A stretch of 64,000 bases of DNA from Akkermansiaceae bacterium (lineage in GTDB: Bacteria > Verrucomicrobiota > Verrucomicrobiia > Verrucomicrobiales > Akkermansiaceae). The notes under the pieces are model-generated. The model saw only the letters and a program-made list of their open reading frames with translations. It did not search any database and was not told the DNA's origin. The translations under genes were made by a program, and so were the position numbers. The stretch covers positions 1-64,000 of the forward strand of contig SUVN01000012.1 in NCBI GenBank assembly GCA_015061985.1, written 5' to 3'. Shown piece after piece: positions 16,946-25,086 of the stretch (positions are counted from its first letter, which is position 1; the number at the start of each line of letters is the position of its first letter).

Positions 16946-18220
16946 ATGAAAAAAACTCTTTTCACCCTCCTCGTTTTACTGGCCGGATTTGCTGCGGCGG
17001 ATACGACCAACTCCTGCAAACTGCCGGATGTACCCACGGCACGTGAACAGGCAAAACAGCAGAACAAACCCATCATCATCCTGCGCCACGGCTCCGACTG
17101 GCTGCACGATGATGCCGCCATCTGCCGTAAATGGCAGAAAATCATCGACTCTCCCGAACTGGCCGGAAAAGCCGTCTACGGGCAGTTCGATGACACCACC
17201 GGGCAGGAAAACGGTGATGTCCGCAAAAAAATACTCCCGGTAGAATGCTTCAACATGCCGGAAGTCGTGGTCATGGCGGCAGACGGCACGCTCATGGCCG
17301 TACTCCCCACCAAAATGGTACGCGGCAAAGAAGCCGGTATCATCAAGGTGCTTTCCAAAATGCTCGAAATCCACCCGGAATTCATCCAACTGGCGGAAAA
17401 GGCCAACAAGACGGAGGGTATAGAAGGTGCTAAAGCAGCCGGCGAGGCTCTCGACCTGCTCTACCAGCGGGATGCCGTCCGCTGCGGGGCACTCCACAAC
17501 GTCATCAACAAAAAAGACCCGGAAGACACCACCGGCTACCGCTCCCAGTACTGTTGGGAACACATGGGCATGTACAGACAAATCAACAGCAAACTTCAGG
17601 GCGGCCCGGAAGGTCAGCTCAAAGGCGCTGACCGCAAGTTTGACGATGCCATCAAATACGTTGAAAAGGTGCTGAAGAACAAGCGACTCAAGGGTGAACG
17701 CCGCCAGCAATGGCTCTGCGGCTTGGCCTATGCCCACAGAGAGCGTATCCGCTCCACCAAAGGCACAGACTGGACTCCCTGCCTGAAAGCGCTCAAGGAA
17801 GCGGTCGATATCAACCCGGACAACGAAATCGGCATCGGTGCCGCCAAATATCACAAGTATCTGAATCCGGATTCCTACTATGTCATCAAAAATGACTTCT
17901 ACGAGGGCTCCGACCAGACACTCCATTTCGAGAAGGAATGGCGCATGGATGTGACCCACCACATCAAAGGACCGGGCACCTACACGTTCTCACTTGTTCC
18001 CTGCAGCAACGGCAGACTGGATACCCGTGACTTCCGCGTCTACGTCAACGGCAAACTAGCCGACCAAATTGATGACGACAAGAAGATTACCAAGACCGTA
18101 GATTTTGACCTCAGCTCCCTGCCCTCCGGCAAGGCGAAGGTGGAGGTCCGACTGCGAGCCACCTGCCGCGACGGCTGGTTCGGCTGCTCCGGCCACATCA
18201 AAATGGAAAAGAAGAAGTAA
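16946..18220 (+). CDS. Secreted thioredoxin-fold-like protein, unknown role
   Basis: The 424-residue product has a signal peptide (MKKTLFTLLVLLAGFAAA). Its first 130 residues resemble a thioredoxin-like fold, with AREQAKQQNKPIIILRHGSDW, a lone Cys in AAICRKW where CxxC would be, and the MPEVVVMAADGTLMAV strand with the cis-Pro position. The middle is helical and TPR-like (LCGLAYAHRERI, LKEAVDINPDNEIG), and the C-terminus is a beta domain (FRVYVNGKLADQI, GKAKVEVRLRATC). The missing second Cys argues against oxidoreductase activity. It lies 18 bases after the transglutaminase-like gene, so the two exported proteins are probably made together. Confidence 0.65.
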   Translation: MKKTLFTLLVLLAGFAAADTTNSCKLPDVPTAREQAKQQNKPIIILRHGSDWLHDDAAICRKWQKIIDSPELAGKAVYGQFDDTTGQENGDVRKKILPVECFNMPEVVVMAADGTLMAVLPTKMVRGKEAGIIKVLSKMLEIHPEFIQLAEKANKTEGIEGAKAAGEALDLLYQRDAVRCGALHNVINKKDPEDTTGYRSQYCWEHMGMYRQINSKLQGGPEGQLKGADRKFDDAIKYVEKVLKNKRLKGERRQQWLCGLAYAHRERIRSTKGTDWTPCLKALKEAVDINPDNEIGIGAAKYHKYLNPDSYYVIKNDFYEGSDQTLHFEKEWRMDVTHHIKGPGTYTFSLVPCSNGRLDTRDFRVYVNGKLADQIDDDKKITKTVDFDLSSLPSGKAKVEVRLRATCRDGWFGCSGHIKMEKKK

Positions 18221-18230
18221 TTTTCCCCTC

Positions 18231-18388
18231 TCCACGAGCCCCGCAAGGGGCTCGTTCTTCACAGCCGCGCAGGGCTTCTTCACCCGAGCGCAGCGAGTTC
18301 TTCACAGCCGCACAGCGGCTTCTTCGCAACGCGCAACCGCGCGTTCCTCCCCCACTTCTCCACGAGCCCCGCAAGGGGCTCGTTTTTT
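18231..18388 (+). repeat. Short-hairpin array A, ending as an intrinsic terminator
   Basis: Five different short hairpins stand in a row, joined by TTCTTCAC-like spacers. The first (18235-18254) and last (18363-18382) are the same 20-base palindrome CGAGCCCC-GCAA-GGGGCTCG inside a 26-base direct repeat. Inner hairpins have unrelated arms: AGCC/GGCT, CTCG/CGAG types and ACGCGC/GCGCGT. The last is followed by six T residues, so the array also ends transcription of the 14.4-18.2 kb operon. Confidence 0.8.
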
Positions 18389-18429
18389 CATAGACTTTCA
18401 GCCGCCACAACGCAGCAGCGCCCATTTTC

Positions 18430-18458
18430 TTAACTTTTTCTGATTATTTATGTAATAT
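18430..18458 (+). promoter_or_regulatory. Candidate promoter of the outer-membrane protein gene
   Basis: TTAACT (18430-18435), 17 bases, TAATAT (18453-18458), in an AT-rich stretch. This predicts a leader of about 40 bases. A second weaker possibility uses TTGACT at 18467-18472. Confidence 0.5.
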
Positions 18459-18506
18459 AGTCATTTTTGACTTGCGACAAAGCGTCAGAACAGGTAAACT
18501 TTCCGC

Positions 18507-19502
18507 ATGAAGAAGCAGCTTTTTACCCTGATGGCCGCAGGTCTGCCTGCTCTGGCAACAGAAATGCCCCCCATGATTCCCGATGGTCCGGTGGAATACG
18601 ACACCCTGACCTATGAAGCATCCTCCGCAACACAGGATTACGTTCCCACGGAAGAAAGCATGAATCCCTACGGAACACCGGCCTACGACATGCCCGCCAC
18701 CGCACCGATGGCAGCGCCCTCTTCTGAGCGCAACGGCTACGTCAATCTGAACGTGTATACGTCCAACTACAACGTACGCGGCATGGGATTCTGCGACCAT
18801 ATCACAGAACATGGCTTCTCCTCCCTGAGCGGCAGCTACACCTTCCCGAACCGCAACTTCTTCGGACGCGGCATCCAGCAGCGCGTCTCCGGTGAGTTCG
18901 GCATCATCTGGGATGCCGGTTGCCCGCTGGGTGACACACCGATGGCCAACGTGCACTATGCCATGGGCAAAGAAATTTTCCCGAACCTGCTGGTAGAGCT
19001 CGGCACCACCTACCGCCGCGGCGGCATTGAGGGGTATCTGGCTCGTGTACACGACGGTGTCAGCCACCGCGCCACTTGGGAATTTGACCTGACCATCACC
19101 TACAACGACCACCAGAAAGGCTTCTTCGGCAGCGCTACCTGGGGGCTGGGTGTCTGGGGACTGACCGGCAGCTACTTTGATGCCGAAATCGGCTACCGCT
19201 TCACCGATGTCATCAATCGCGGCAACTTCGGCTCCGATTTGGAAATCTCCGCCGGCATTGCCCCCTCCGTCAAGTACTGGGGCAGCCATGTGGAAGGCGT
19301 GGATGCCTACCGCGTGAAAGTCGCTCTCGTTCCTTTCACCAACAACGGCTCCATGGGGCGCGATGCCAAAGCCCAGGTGAAGCCCTGGATTATGGGTTCC
19401 TGGTCCGGCTCCAACGCCGGTAAGCTGGATAAGTATACCGGTTACGGCCCTGTGGACCACTTCCAGATTACCGTAGGAATTGACATGGGCCTCAAATTCT
19501 AA
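18507..19502 (+). CDS. Outer-membrane beta-barrel protein
   Basis: The 331-residue product has a short signal peptide (MKKQLFTLMAAGLPALA), then a Pro/Met/Tyr-rich linker of about 50 residues. From residue 70 it shows alternating hydrophobic/polar strands rich in aromatic residues and Gly (YVNLNVYTSNYNVRGMGF, SGSYTFPNRNFFG, FGSATWGLGVWGL). It ends in ITVGIDMGLKF with a terminal Phe, the classic signal for outer-membrane barrel assembly. Similar barrels are common in Akkermansia envelopes. Ligand or pore specificity cannot be judged. It has its own promoter. Confidence 0.8.
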   Translation: MKKQLFTLMAAGLPALATEMPPMIPDGPVEYDTLTYEASSATQDYVPTEESMNPYGTPAYDMPATAPMAAPSSERNGYVNLNVYTSNYNVRGMGFCDHITEHGFSSLSGSYTFPNRNFFGRGIQQRVSGEFGIIWDAGCPLGDTPMANVHYAMGKEIFPNLLVELGTTYRRGGIEGYLARVHDGVSHRATWEFDLTITYNDHQKGFFGSATWGLGVWGLTGSYFDAEIGYRFTDVINRGNFGSDLEISAGIAPSVKYWGSHVEGVDAYRVKVALVPFTNNGSMGRDAKAQVKPWIMGSWSGSNAGKLDKYTGYGPVDHFQITVGIDMGLKF

Positions 19503-19511
19503 AAAAAAGAC

Positions 19512-19540
19512 TTGCCAAGAGAGCATTCTTCCTATAGAAT
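19512..19540 (+). promoter_or_regulatory. Promoter of tRNA-Thr
   Basis: TTGCCA (19512-19517), 17 bases, TAGAAT (19535-19540). The tRNA begins 12 bases after the -10. A 9-bp inverted repeat (GAGCATTCT/AGAATGCTC) overlaps the -10 and could also mark the 3' end of the outer-membrane protein transcript. Confidence 0.75.
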
Positions 19541-19551
19541 GCTCCCGCTTC

Positions 19552-19623
19552 GCCGGTTTAGCTCAGTGGTAGAGCACCCGATTTGTAATCGGACGGTCGT
19601 CAGTTCGACCCTGACAACCGGCT
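19552..19623 (+). tRNA. tRNA-Thr (anticodon TGT)
   Basis: The 72-base cloverleaf has acceptor arms GCCGGTT/AACCGGC, a D arm with GCTCAGTGGTAGAGC, anticodon loop TTTGTAA (TGT, reads ACA) on stem CCGAT/ATCGG, and T loop GTTCGAC. The discriminator base is T and CCA is not encoded. It is flanked by its own promoter and terminator. Confidence 0.95.
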
Positions 19624-19634
19624 CTTGCAACAGA

Positions 19635-19673
19635 AAGCCTTGTGTTTCAACGAGAAACACAAGGCTTTTTTTA
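19635..19673 (+). terminator. Intrinsic terminator of tRNA-Thr
   Basis: A perfect 14-bp stem (19635-19648 with 19654-19667), loop AACGA, followed by a T-run. It separates the tRNA from the converging ABC transporter genes. Confidence 0.9.
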
Positions 19674-19701
19674 TTATTTATCGGGAAAACAGCGGATTAC
19701 C

Positions 19702-20436
19702 TTACTGTCTGCGGGCGAGAAACTCGCGGACACGCTCATTGGCAGAGTTCTGCAGCTCTTCGGGCGTATCAACCTCCACCACCTGTCCTTTTTCCAGGAA
19801 GACGATGCGGTCTGCCAGATCACAGGCAAAGCCGATGTCGTGGGAAACGACCATCATGGTCATGCCATCCTGAGCCAGGGCACGCATGAGTTCCTGCACC
19901 TCTCCCACCATTTCGGGGTCGAGCGCAGAGGTGGGCTCGTCGAACAAGAGAACCTCCGGGTTCATCGCCAGAGCGCGGACAATGGCCACACGCTGCTTCT
20001 GCCCGCCGGAAAGCTGGGCGGGATAGGCGGTCGCTTTCTCCTCCAGCCCGATGCGCTTCAGCAGGGCGTGCGCTTTCTGCTCAGCCTGCTCCCGGGTCAT
20101 GAGCCCGCGCTTGAGCGGAGCCAGCGTGATGTTGTCCAGAATCGTCAGGTGGGGGAAAAGGTTGAAATGCTGGAACACCATGCCGACGCGAGCGCGGTAA
20201 TCGTTCAGCCCGGTCTCGCTGCGATCCACCGGGGCACCGTGAAAAAGCACCTCGCCCGCATCCGGCGTTTCCAGGAAGTTGGTGCAGCGCATCACGGTGC
20301 TCTTACCGGCACCGGAGGGGCCCACAAGAAAGACCACCTCGCCCTTGCGCACCTGCAACGACACATCATTCATGACCGTGACTCCGGCAAACGCCTTGCA
20401 GAGCCCGCGCACTTCCAATATGGGTTCAACGCTCAT
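19702..20436 (-). CDS. Polar amino-acid ABC transporter ATP-binding protein (GlnQ-like)
   Basis: This 244-residue ATPase powers uptake of a polar amino acid. It shows Walker [11 protein letters not shown]-loop region [14 protein letters not shown], signature LSGGQKQR, Walker [15 protein letters not shown] and the H-loop VSHD. Its start overlaps the end of the upstream permease gene by 11 bases, which suggests translational coupling. The family match is strong. The specific amino acid cannot be deduced. Confidence 0.93.
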   Translation of the reverse strand: MSVEPILEVRGLCKAFAGVTVMNDVSLQVRKGEVVFLVGPSGAGKSTVMRCTNFLETPDAGEVLFHGAPVDRSETGLNDYRARVGMVFQHFNLFPHLTILDNITLAPLKRGLMTREQAEQKAHALLKRIGLEEKATAYPAQLSGGQKQRVAIVRALAMNPEVLLFDEPTSALDPEMVGEVQELMRALAQDGMTMMVVSHDIGFACDLADRIVFLEKGQVVEVDTPEELQNSANERVREFLARRQ

Positions 20437-21880
20437 TTTTCTTCAGTCTCAGTTCGAATTTCTTGAGCAACCAGCTCAGGCACACCACCAGAATCAGGTA
20501 GATGAGGGCCACCGCCAGCAGCGGCAGGAAAGCATCATAGGTCTGGCTGCGGATAATATCACCGCCCTTGGTCAAATCCTGAAGCGCAATATAGCCGCAG
20601 ACACTCGTCTCCTTGAGCAGCACAATAAACTCATTTCCCAGCGCGGGCAGTACATTCTTGAGCGCCTGCGGCAGAATCACGCTGCGCATGGTGCAGCCGT
20701 AGCTGAGCCCGAGACTGCGCCCGGCCTCCATCTGACCGCGGTCCACAGACATGATGCCGGAGCGGATGATTTCTGCCACATACGCGCCGGAGTTCACCCC
20801 GAACGCGACGATGGCTACCAGCACTTTGCTCACATCCACGGAGCCGAAAATCACAAAGTAGATGATGAGCAGCTGCACCACCACCGGCGTGCCGCGAATC
20901 ACCGTCAGATACGCGTGGCAGAGAACATTCAGCACCCGGAAGCGCCCTGTCATGTCATGTGTGCTGCGAATGACGGCCACGAGGAAGCCCAGCACAACGC
21001 CCAGCGCCACCGCCGCCAGCGAGATTTCAATGGTGACCACAAAACCGTTCACCAGATAGCTCCAGCGGTCATCTTTCACAAAATTGGTGTAAAATGCCGT
21101 GCAGATACGATTCCAAAGCCCGGCATTTTCTCCGGCCGTCTCCTTTTCCGGAGCGGCGTTCATGTATGTCTCCGTGATACGCGCCAGCGTGCCGTCTGCC
21201 GCCATGGCCTCCAGCGTGCGGTTGAACATCGCCAGCAGCTCCGGGCGGCTCTTGCTGATGGCCATGGCGTATTCCTCCGTTGTGAGCGCCTCCGGCAGGA
21301 TGTGCAGATTCGGGTTGCCGGAGACATGTTCCTTTGCCGGGGCGCTGTCCAGCACCACCGCATCCAGCTTGCCGGCTGCCAGCGCCGCCACCGCCAACGC
21401 ACCATTGGAGAAACGCTCCGGCTGGCCTATGTGTTCGGTTACATACAAATCCCCCGTCGTACCGTGCTGCACCCCGAGCCGCAGTCCCTTGAGAGCGTCC
21501 GGGCCATTGACGGCAGAGCCCTGCGGCACGATGATGACCTGCTGCGCCGTGGCATAGCTGCGGGTGAAATCAATCTGCTTTTTTCTGTCCTCTGTCACCG
21601 TGATACCGGAGGCGGCCACATCTGCCTTCCCGCTCTGCACGGCGGTGATGACAGAGTCAAAACTCATATCCTCTATCACCGGCTGCAGGTTATTGCGGCG
21701 CGCCACCTCGCGCACAATATCGGCATCTATGCCCACAATCTCGCTGCCGCGATAAAACTCGTAGGGAGGAAACGTTGCCTCCGTCACCATAATCAGGCGC
21801 TGCTTCGTCTCCTGCTCACCGCAGGCTGCCACCAGCAGCCCCATGAGTGCCAGCAGCATGTACCGTATCATTGTTCTCAT
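20426..21880 (-). CDS. Fused amino-acid binding lipoprotein and permease (GlnH-GlnP type)
   Basis: The 484-residue product begins with a lipoprotein signal (MLLALMGLLVAAC). A periplasmic binding domain runs over about residues 25-260, with EATFPPYEFYRG, GIDADIVREVA, ADVAASGITVTEDRKK and IDFTRSYA. Residues 285-484 are a membrane permease with about five segments and the EAA loop AGRSLGLSYGCTMRSVILPQ. One polypeptide therefore captures and imports the amino acid. The longer frame to 21958 is rejected because starting at 21880 puts the lipobox at the normal distance. Such fusions are known in Gram-positive and some other bacteria. Confidence 0.92.
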   Translation of the reverse strand: MRTMIRYMLLALMGLLVAACGEQETKQRLIMVTEATFPPYEFYRGSEIVGIDADIVREVARRNNLQPVIEDMSFDSVITAVQSGKADVAASGITVTEDRKKQIDFTRSYATAQQVIIVPQGSAVNGPDALKGLRLGVQHGTTGDLYVTEHIGQPERFSNGALAVAALAAGKLDAVVLDSAPAKEHVSGNPNLHILPEALTTEEYAMAISKSRPELLAMFNRTLEAMAADGTLARITETYMNAAPEKETAGENAGLWNRICTAFYTNFVKDDRWSYLVNGFVVTIEISLAAVALGVVLGFLVAVIRSTHDMTGRFRVLNVLCHAYLTVIRGTPVVVQLLIIYFVIFGSVDVSKVLVAIVAFGVNSGAYVAEIIRSGIMSVDRGQMEAGRSLGLSYGCTMRSVILPQALKNVLPALGNEFIVLLKETSVCGYIALQDLTKGGDIIRSQTYDAFLPLLAVALIYLILVVCLSWLLKKFELRLKKNER

Positions 21881-21943
21881 TATTCCGTACCGATATCGAT
21901 GTATGTCTGATTGCGCGCGCGCACAGCGCAGCGCACGGTCAAC

Positions 21944-21969
21944 AAAAAAGCCCTGCACACGGCAGGGCT
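21944..21969 (-). terminator. Intrinsic terminator of tRNA-Ser
   Basis: On the minus strand an 8-bp stem AGCCCTGC/GCAGGGCT with loop CGTGT is followed by six T residues, six bases after the tRNA. Confidence 0.85.
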
Positions 21970-21974
21970 TTCAG

Positions 21975-22064
21975 CGGAGCGGGGGGGATTCGAACCCCCG
22001 GTACGGTTTAAAGCCGTACGTCCGTTTAGCAAACGGGTGCTTTCAGCCTCTCAGCCACCGCTCC
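21975..22064 (-). tRNA. tRNA-Ser (anticodon GCT)
   Basis: A 90-base class II tRNA with acceptor GGAGCGG/CCGCTCC, anticodon loop TTGCTAA (GCT, reads AGC/AGT), a long variable arm (ACGTACGGCTTTAAACCGT) and T loop GTTCGAA. The discriminator is G, as usual for tRNA-Ser. CCA is not encoded. Confidence 0.95.
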
Positions 22065-22184
22065 AACGCTTGTTGCGGGGCGAGTATAACGGTATTCTTT
22101 ACTTTCGTCAACAGGAAAATGTGCCTGCTACAAAAAAATTTGGCGTAAAGCGCGCGGCACACCGCCGGTAAACACACTTTAGGA

Positions 22185-22213
22185 TTGACCCGGACAGGGA
22201 GTACAGGCATAAT
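22185..22213 (+). promoter_or_regulatory. Promoter of mdh with very short leader
   Basis: TTGACC (22185-22190), 17 bases, CATAAT (22208-22213). The ATG at 22224 follows 10 bases after the -10, so the predicted leader is only about 3-4 bases and has no room for a Shine-Dalgarno site. Confidence 0.75.
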
Positions 22214-22223
22214 AAGCGCCGTT

Positions 22224-23204
22224 ATGAAGACCCCCGTTACAGTTACCGTGACCGGCGCTGCCGGCAACATTTCGTACTCCCTGCTGTTCCGCATCGCAGC
22301 CGGTGAGATGCTGGGCGCCGACCAGCCCGTCATCCTGAAGCTCTTGGAAATCACCCCCTGCCTGGAAAAGCTGCAGGGTGTTGTGATGGAGCTGGAGGAC
22401 TGCGCATTCCCGCTGGTGAAAGAAATCGTGGCGACCGATGATCCCGCCGTGGCTTTCAAGAATGCCGACTGGTGCATGCTGGTGGGTTCCGTGCCGCGCA
22501 AGGCCGGTATGGAGCGCAAGGATCTGCTGAGCATCAACGGTAAGGTGTTCGTGGGTCAGGGCAAGGCTATTGCCGAGAACGCAGCCCCCGGCTGCCGCGT
22601 GTTCGTGGTGGGCAACCCCTGCAACACCAACTGCCTCATCGCCCTTCACAACGCCACCGGCATGCCGAAGGAGAACTTCTTCGCCATGACCATGCTGGAC
22701 GAGTACCGCGCCAAGGCTCAGCTCGCGGCCAAGGCCGGCGTGGCCGTCTCCGATGTGACCAACATGACCATCTGGGGCAACCACTCTGCCACCCAGTACC
22801 CGGACTTCACCAACGCCAAGATTTGCGGCAAGCCCGCCACGGATATGATTACCGATGAGGAATGGCTCAAGGGTGAATTCATCAAGACCGTGCAGCAGCG
22901 CGGTGCGGCCATCATCAAGGCTCGCGGGCTTTCCTCCGCCGCCTCTGCCGCCAATGCCGCCCTCATGACGGTGAAGAACCTGACCACCCCCACCCCGGAG
23001 GGTGACTGGTACTCCGTCTGCACCTTCACCGATGGCACCAAGTACGGTCTGCCCGCCGGCATCATCTGCTCTCAGCCCACCCGCACCAATGCAGATGGCA
23101 CCTACTCCATCGTGGAAGGTCTGCCCATCGATGCCTTCTCCCGCGAGAAGATTGATGCCTCCTGCCGGGAGCTCCTCGAAGAGCGCGCCGAAGTCCTCGG
23201 CTAA
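22224..23204 (+). CDS. mdh: Malate dehydrogenase
   Basis: This 326-residue cytoplasmic enzyme interconverts malate and oxaloacetate with NAD(H); in anaerobes of this lineage it feeds the reductive branch toward succinate and propionate. It shows the dinucleotide motif [19 protein letters not shown], substrate arginines in [40 protein letters not shown] and the catalytic His in [12 protein letters not shown]. It matches the cytosolic-type MDH group. A TTG-initiated extension to 22185 is rejected because those bases are the promoter -35. Confidence 0.95.
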   Translation: MKTPVTVTVTGAAGNISYSLLFRIAAGEMLGADQPVILKLLEITPCLEKLQGVVMELEDCAFPLVKEIVATDDPAVAFKNADWCMLVGSVPRKAGMERKDLLSINGKVFVGQGKAIAENAAPGCRVFVVGNPCNTNCLIALHNATGMPKENFFAMTMLDEYRAKAQLAAKAGVAVSDVTNMTIWGNHSATQYPDFTNAKICGKPATDMITDEEWLKGEFIKTVQQRGAAIIKARGLSSAASAANAALMTVKNLTTPTPEGDWYSVCTFTDGTKYGLPAGIICSQPTRTNADGTYSIVEGLPIDAFSREKIDASCRELLEERAEVLG

Positions 23205-23230
23205 AGCGCCCCTCAACCCCATCTTTCACT

Positions 23231-23268
23231 CCCCCGCAGTTGTCACCCCGGCAGCTGCGGGGGGATTT
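23231..23268 (+). terminator. Intrinsic terminator of mdh
   Basis: A 9-bp stem CCCCCGCAG (23231-23239) with CTGCGGGGG (23255-23263) is followed by GATTTT, 27 bases after the mdh stop. Confidence 0.75.
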
Positions 23269-23294
23269 TGATGTACACCAAATTGTTTACCGAT

Positions 23295-23322
23295 GTGTGG
23301 GGGAAGAGTTCTTCCCCCACAC
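23295..23322 (-). terminator. Strong hairpin at the end of the minus-strand surface operon
   Basis: A perfect 13-bp inverted repeat with a 2-base loop sits 11 bases beyond the stop of the last small gene. No T-run follows, so it may stabilise the 3' end or need a helper factor to terminate. Confidence 0.5.
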
Positions 23323-23332
23323 ACCCTGTTTA

Positions 23333-23476
23333 CTACAATCCCAGAGATGAGAAGATACCGACGGCAGAAATGGCACCCATCACTGCTCCGGCAATAATTT
23401 TTGCCCAACTCTCGCGTATTCCCCAACCGGTCAGAAGCCCGGTCAGCCAGCTCGTTTTCTCTTTGTGTGTTTCCAT
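23333..23476 (-). CDS. 47-residue membrane protein
   Basis: Reading from the ATG at 23476 gives 47 residues: a basic, amphipathic start (METHKEKTSWLTGLLTGWG), then one hydrophobic helix (IIAGAVMGAISAVGIFSSLGL) to the C-terminus. It starts three bases after the stop of the upstream 495-residue gene, so it is probably translated by coupling. The composition resembles small holin-like or other single-span proteins, but no family is recognised. A strong hairpin follows. Confidence 0.6.
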   Translation of the reverse strand: METHKEKTSWLTGLLTGWGIRESWAKIIAGAVMGAISAVGIFSSLGL

Positions 23477-23479
23477 TGT

Positions 23480-24967
23480 TTACATAGGGGAGTCTATCCC
23501 AAGGGCTTCCCGAGCTTCCGCAATGGAAGCAAACTGTTGCCAACCATCCGTCTTGCTCGTATAATGACACCATTCCATCTGTTTCTCTCTCACGCGGGCC
23601 CAGATGGGAGAACGGGGCAAGACTAATTCAGTAGAAACCGTACTGCGAAGTCTCATCACAGCCGGCTTGAGCATCCACCCAAACTTTCCTTCTCCAGCAT
23701 TATAGAAATACTGCTGACTTACCTTGTCAAACAGGCAGGCTTCCCCGGTCTCATCCAGCACGGGAATGAGGTCATAGAGCAGTTGCCCGTTCACCCAGAT
23801 TTTCGCGGAACGCTTCTTGCCTCTTAATACGCGCTGAGTATAGTCTGCATTATCACCGGATTGACTTGGATAACCAAAAATATAAAAAACTTTTCGCGGC
23901 CTATTTACTGCGCCCCAGCTGATATTCTTATTTAGCTGAACAACATCATTTACCGTAATTTGCCAATACGGATTTAGTGAATTGCCAACATAATAATGGA
24001 TTTTTTCCCAAATATGCGGAGAAGTCGTGTATGGCTCCACCCAATCGTGCAACGGATTTCCGCTTGCAGTATTCAACGTTCCGTCAATCCACATGTATGT
24101 CCCTCTTTCCTTCACGTAACCGCACCCAAAGCTCCCATAATTTATCGGTACGCCTTCACTCTCCTTTGTGGTGGTGGGCTGCTCAAAAAAATGCTCGGTC
24201 TCATAGGCCAGAGAATCCTGCGGACTGGTAACATCCGGCAGCGGCAACCGAATGTAAGCGAGTACAAACCGATCTGTTGTAGAAGGATGCTCCAGATACT
24301 CCAGCTCTGCCAGCGTGAGGACGTTATTTGGCGTATTGAACTGAACTTCCAGTACCCACCCTTTACTCTCTAACAATTGCAACGCCGCTGCCAATTCTGT
24401 AGAGTTCTTCTGCCTAATATCGATGCCGAGTGTGAGAACACCCTCCTCAACCATCGGTACTGTACGAGCTATATTCTTGACACTGCAAAGTGAAAGAATA
24501 CACCCTGAAAACATATTTTTTCCACTTTGCAAACTGGGTAACGCGGCCAGAAAATCCCGCAGCGAAACAACAGAAGCAAACATACCATTGCCATCCTCCA
24601 ATGATTTTAATGAATACCTCCACACTCCGGAATCAATATCTGCCACATATTCGGATTGTACAGACACAACATCAGCAACACTCGTACAATGCTCATATTT
24701 GGAAAGAGAGCTCCGAGAAGATACTGTTCCCTTTTTTTCAATATGCAGACGATGGAACGGAGGCCGGGATACGGCTGTCAGGACGGCAGAATCATCGCTG
24801 AGCACAACGCTGGCTCTGGAAGCTACAAAGCTTACACGATTATCGCGGTCTGCCACTCCTATCAGCAAACCATCATCGGTCAATATCTCGCATGTCTGCG
24901 TTGCCTGTACTTCGTATATTTTTGAGGGTATTGTCGGGACTATCATCATGTGTCCATATTGGCACAT
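23480..24967 (-). CDS. Unknown protein with phage-tail/LamG-like C-terminal segment
   Basis: The 495-residue product has no signal peptide and no clear catalytic motif. Residues 260-430 are beta-rich and resemble a concanavalin/LamG-like fold, with KIWVNGQLLYDLIPVLDETG followed by FDKVSQQYFYNAGEGKFGW. That 'DLIPV..(G)..D..t..ff.N.G.G.F' pattern is typical of phage tail-fibre or other virion-associated proteins. The C-terminal tail looks like a second small domain (WQQFASIAEAREALGI). A start at 24949 (MMIVPT) is also possible. It lies behind the polysaccharide genes in the same direction and is AT-rich. It could be a phage remnant or a surface protein. Confidence 0.6.
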   Translation of the reverse strand: MCQYGHMMIVPTIPSKIYEVQATQTCEILTDDGLLIGVADRDNRVSFVASRASVVLSDDSAVLTAVSRPPFHRLHIEKKGTVSSRSSLSKYEHCTSVADVVSVQSEYVADIDSGVWRYSLKSLEDGNGMFASVVSLRDFLAALPSLQSGKNMFSGCILSLCSVKNIARTVPMVEEGVLTLGIDIRQKNSTELAAALQLLESKGWVLEVQFNTPNNVLTLAELEYLEHPSTTDRFVLAYIRLPLPDVTSPQDSLAYETEHFFEQPTTTKESEGVPINYGSFGCGYVKERGTYMWIDGTLNTASGNPLHDWVEPYTTSPHIWEKIHYYVGNSLNPYWQITVNDVVQLNKNISWGAVNRPRKVFYIFGYPSQSGDNADYTQRVLRGKKRSAKIWVNGQLLYDLIPVLDETGEACLFDKVSQQYFYNAGEGKFGWMLKPAVMRLRSTVSTELVLPRSPIWARVREKQMEWCHYTSKTDGWQQFASIAEAREALGIDSPM

Positions 24968-25086
24968 GTCCTCACGCTTGGCAATAGTTTACCATAGTTC
25001 TTTATTTCGTTTGCGTACGAATTTCCCTCAATACACTAAAGATAAAACAGAAAAGGCGTTATGTTTCCGCTTACTCCGGACGAATC

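Noticed and set aside
20279..21910. Plus-strand frame of 543 codons
   Set aside because: Antisense to the ABC transporter genes, His/Arg/Gln-rich shadow with no domain.
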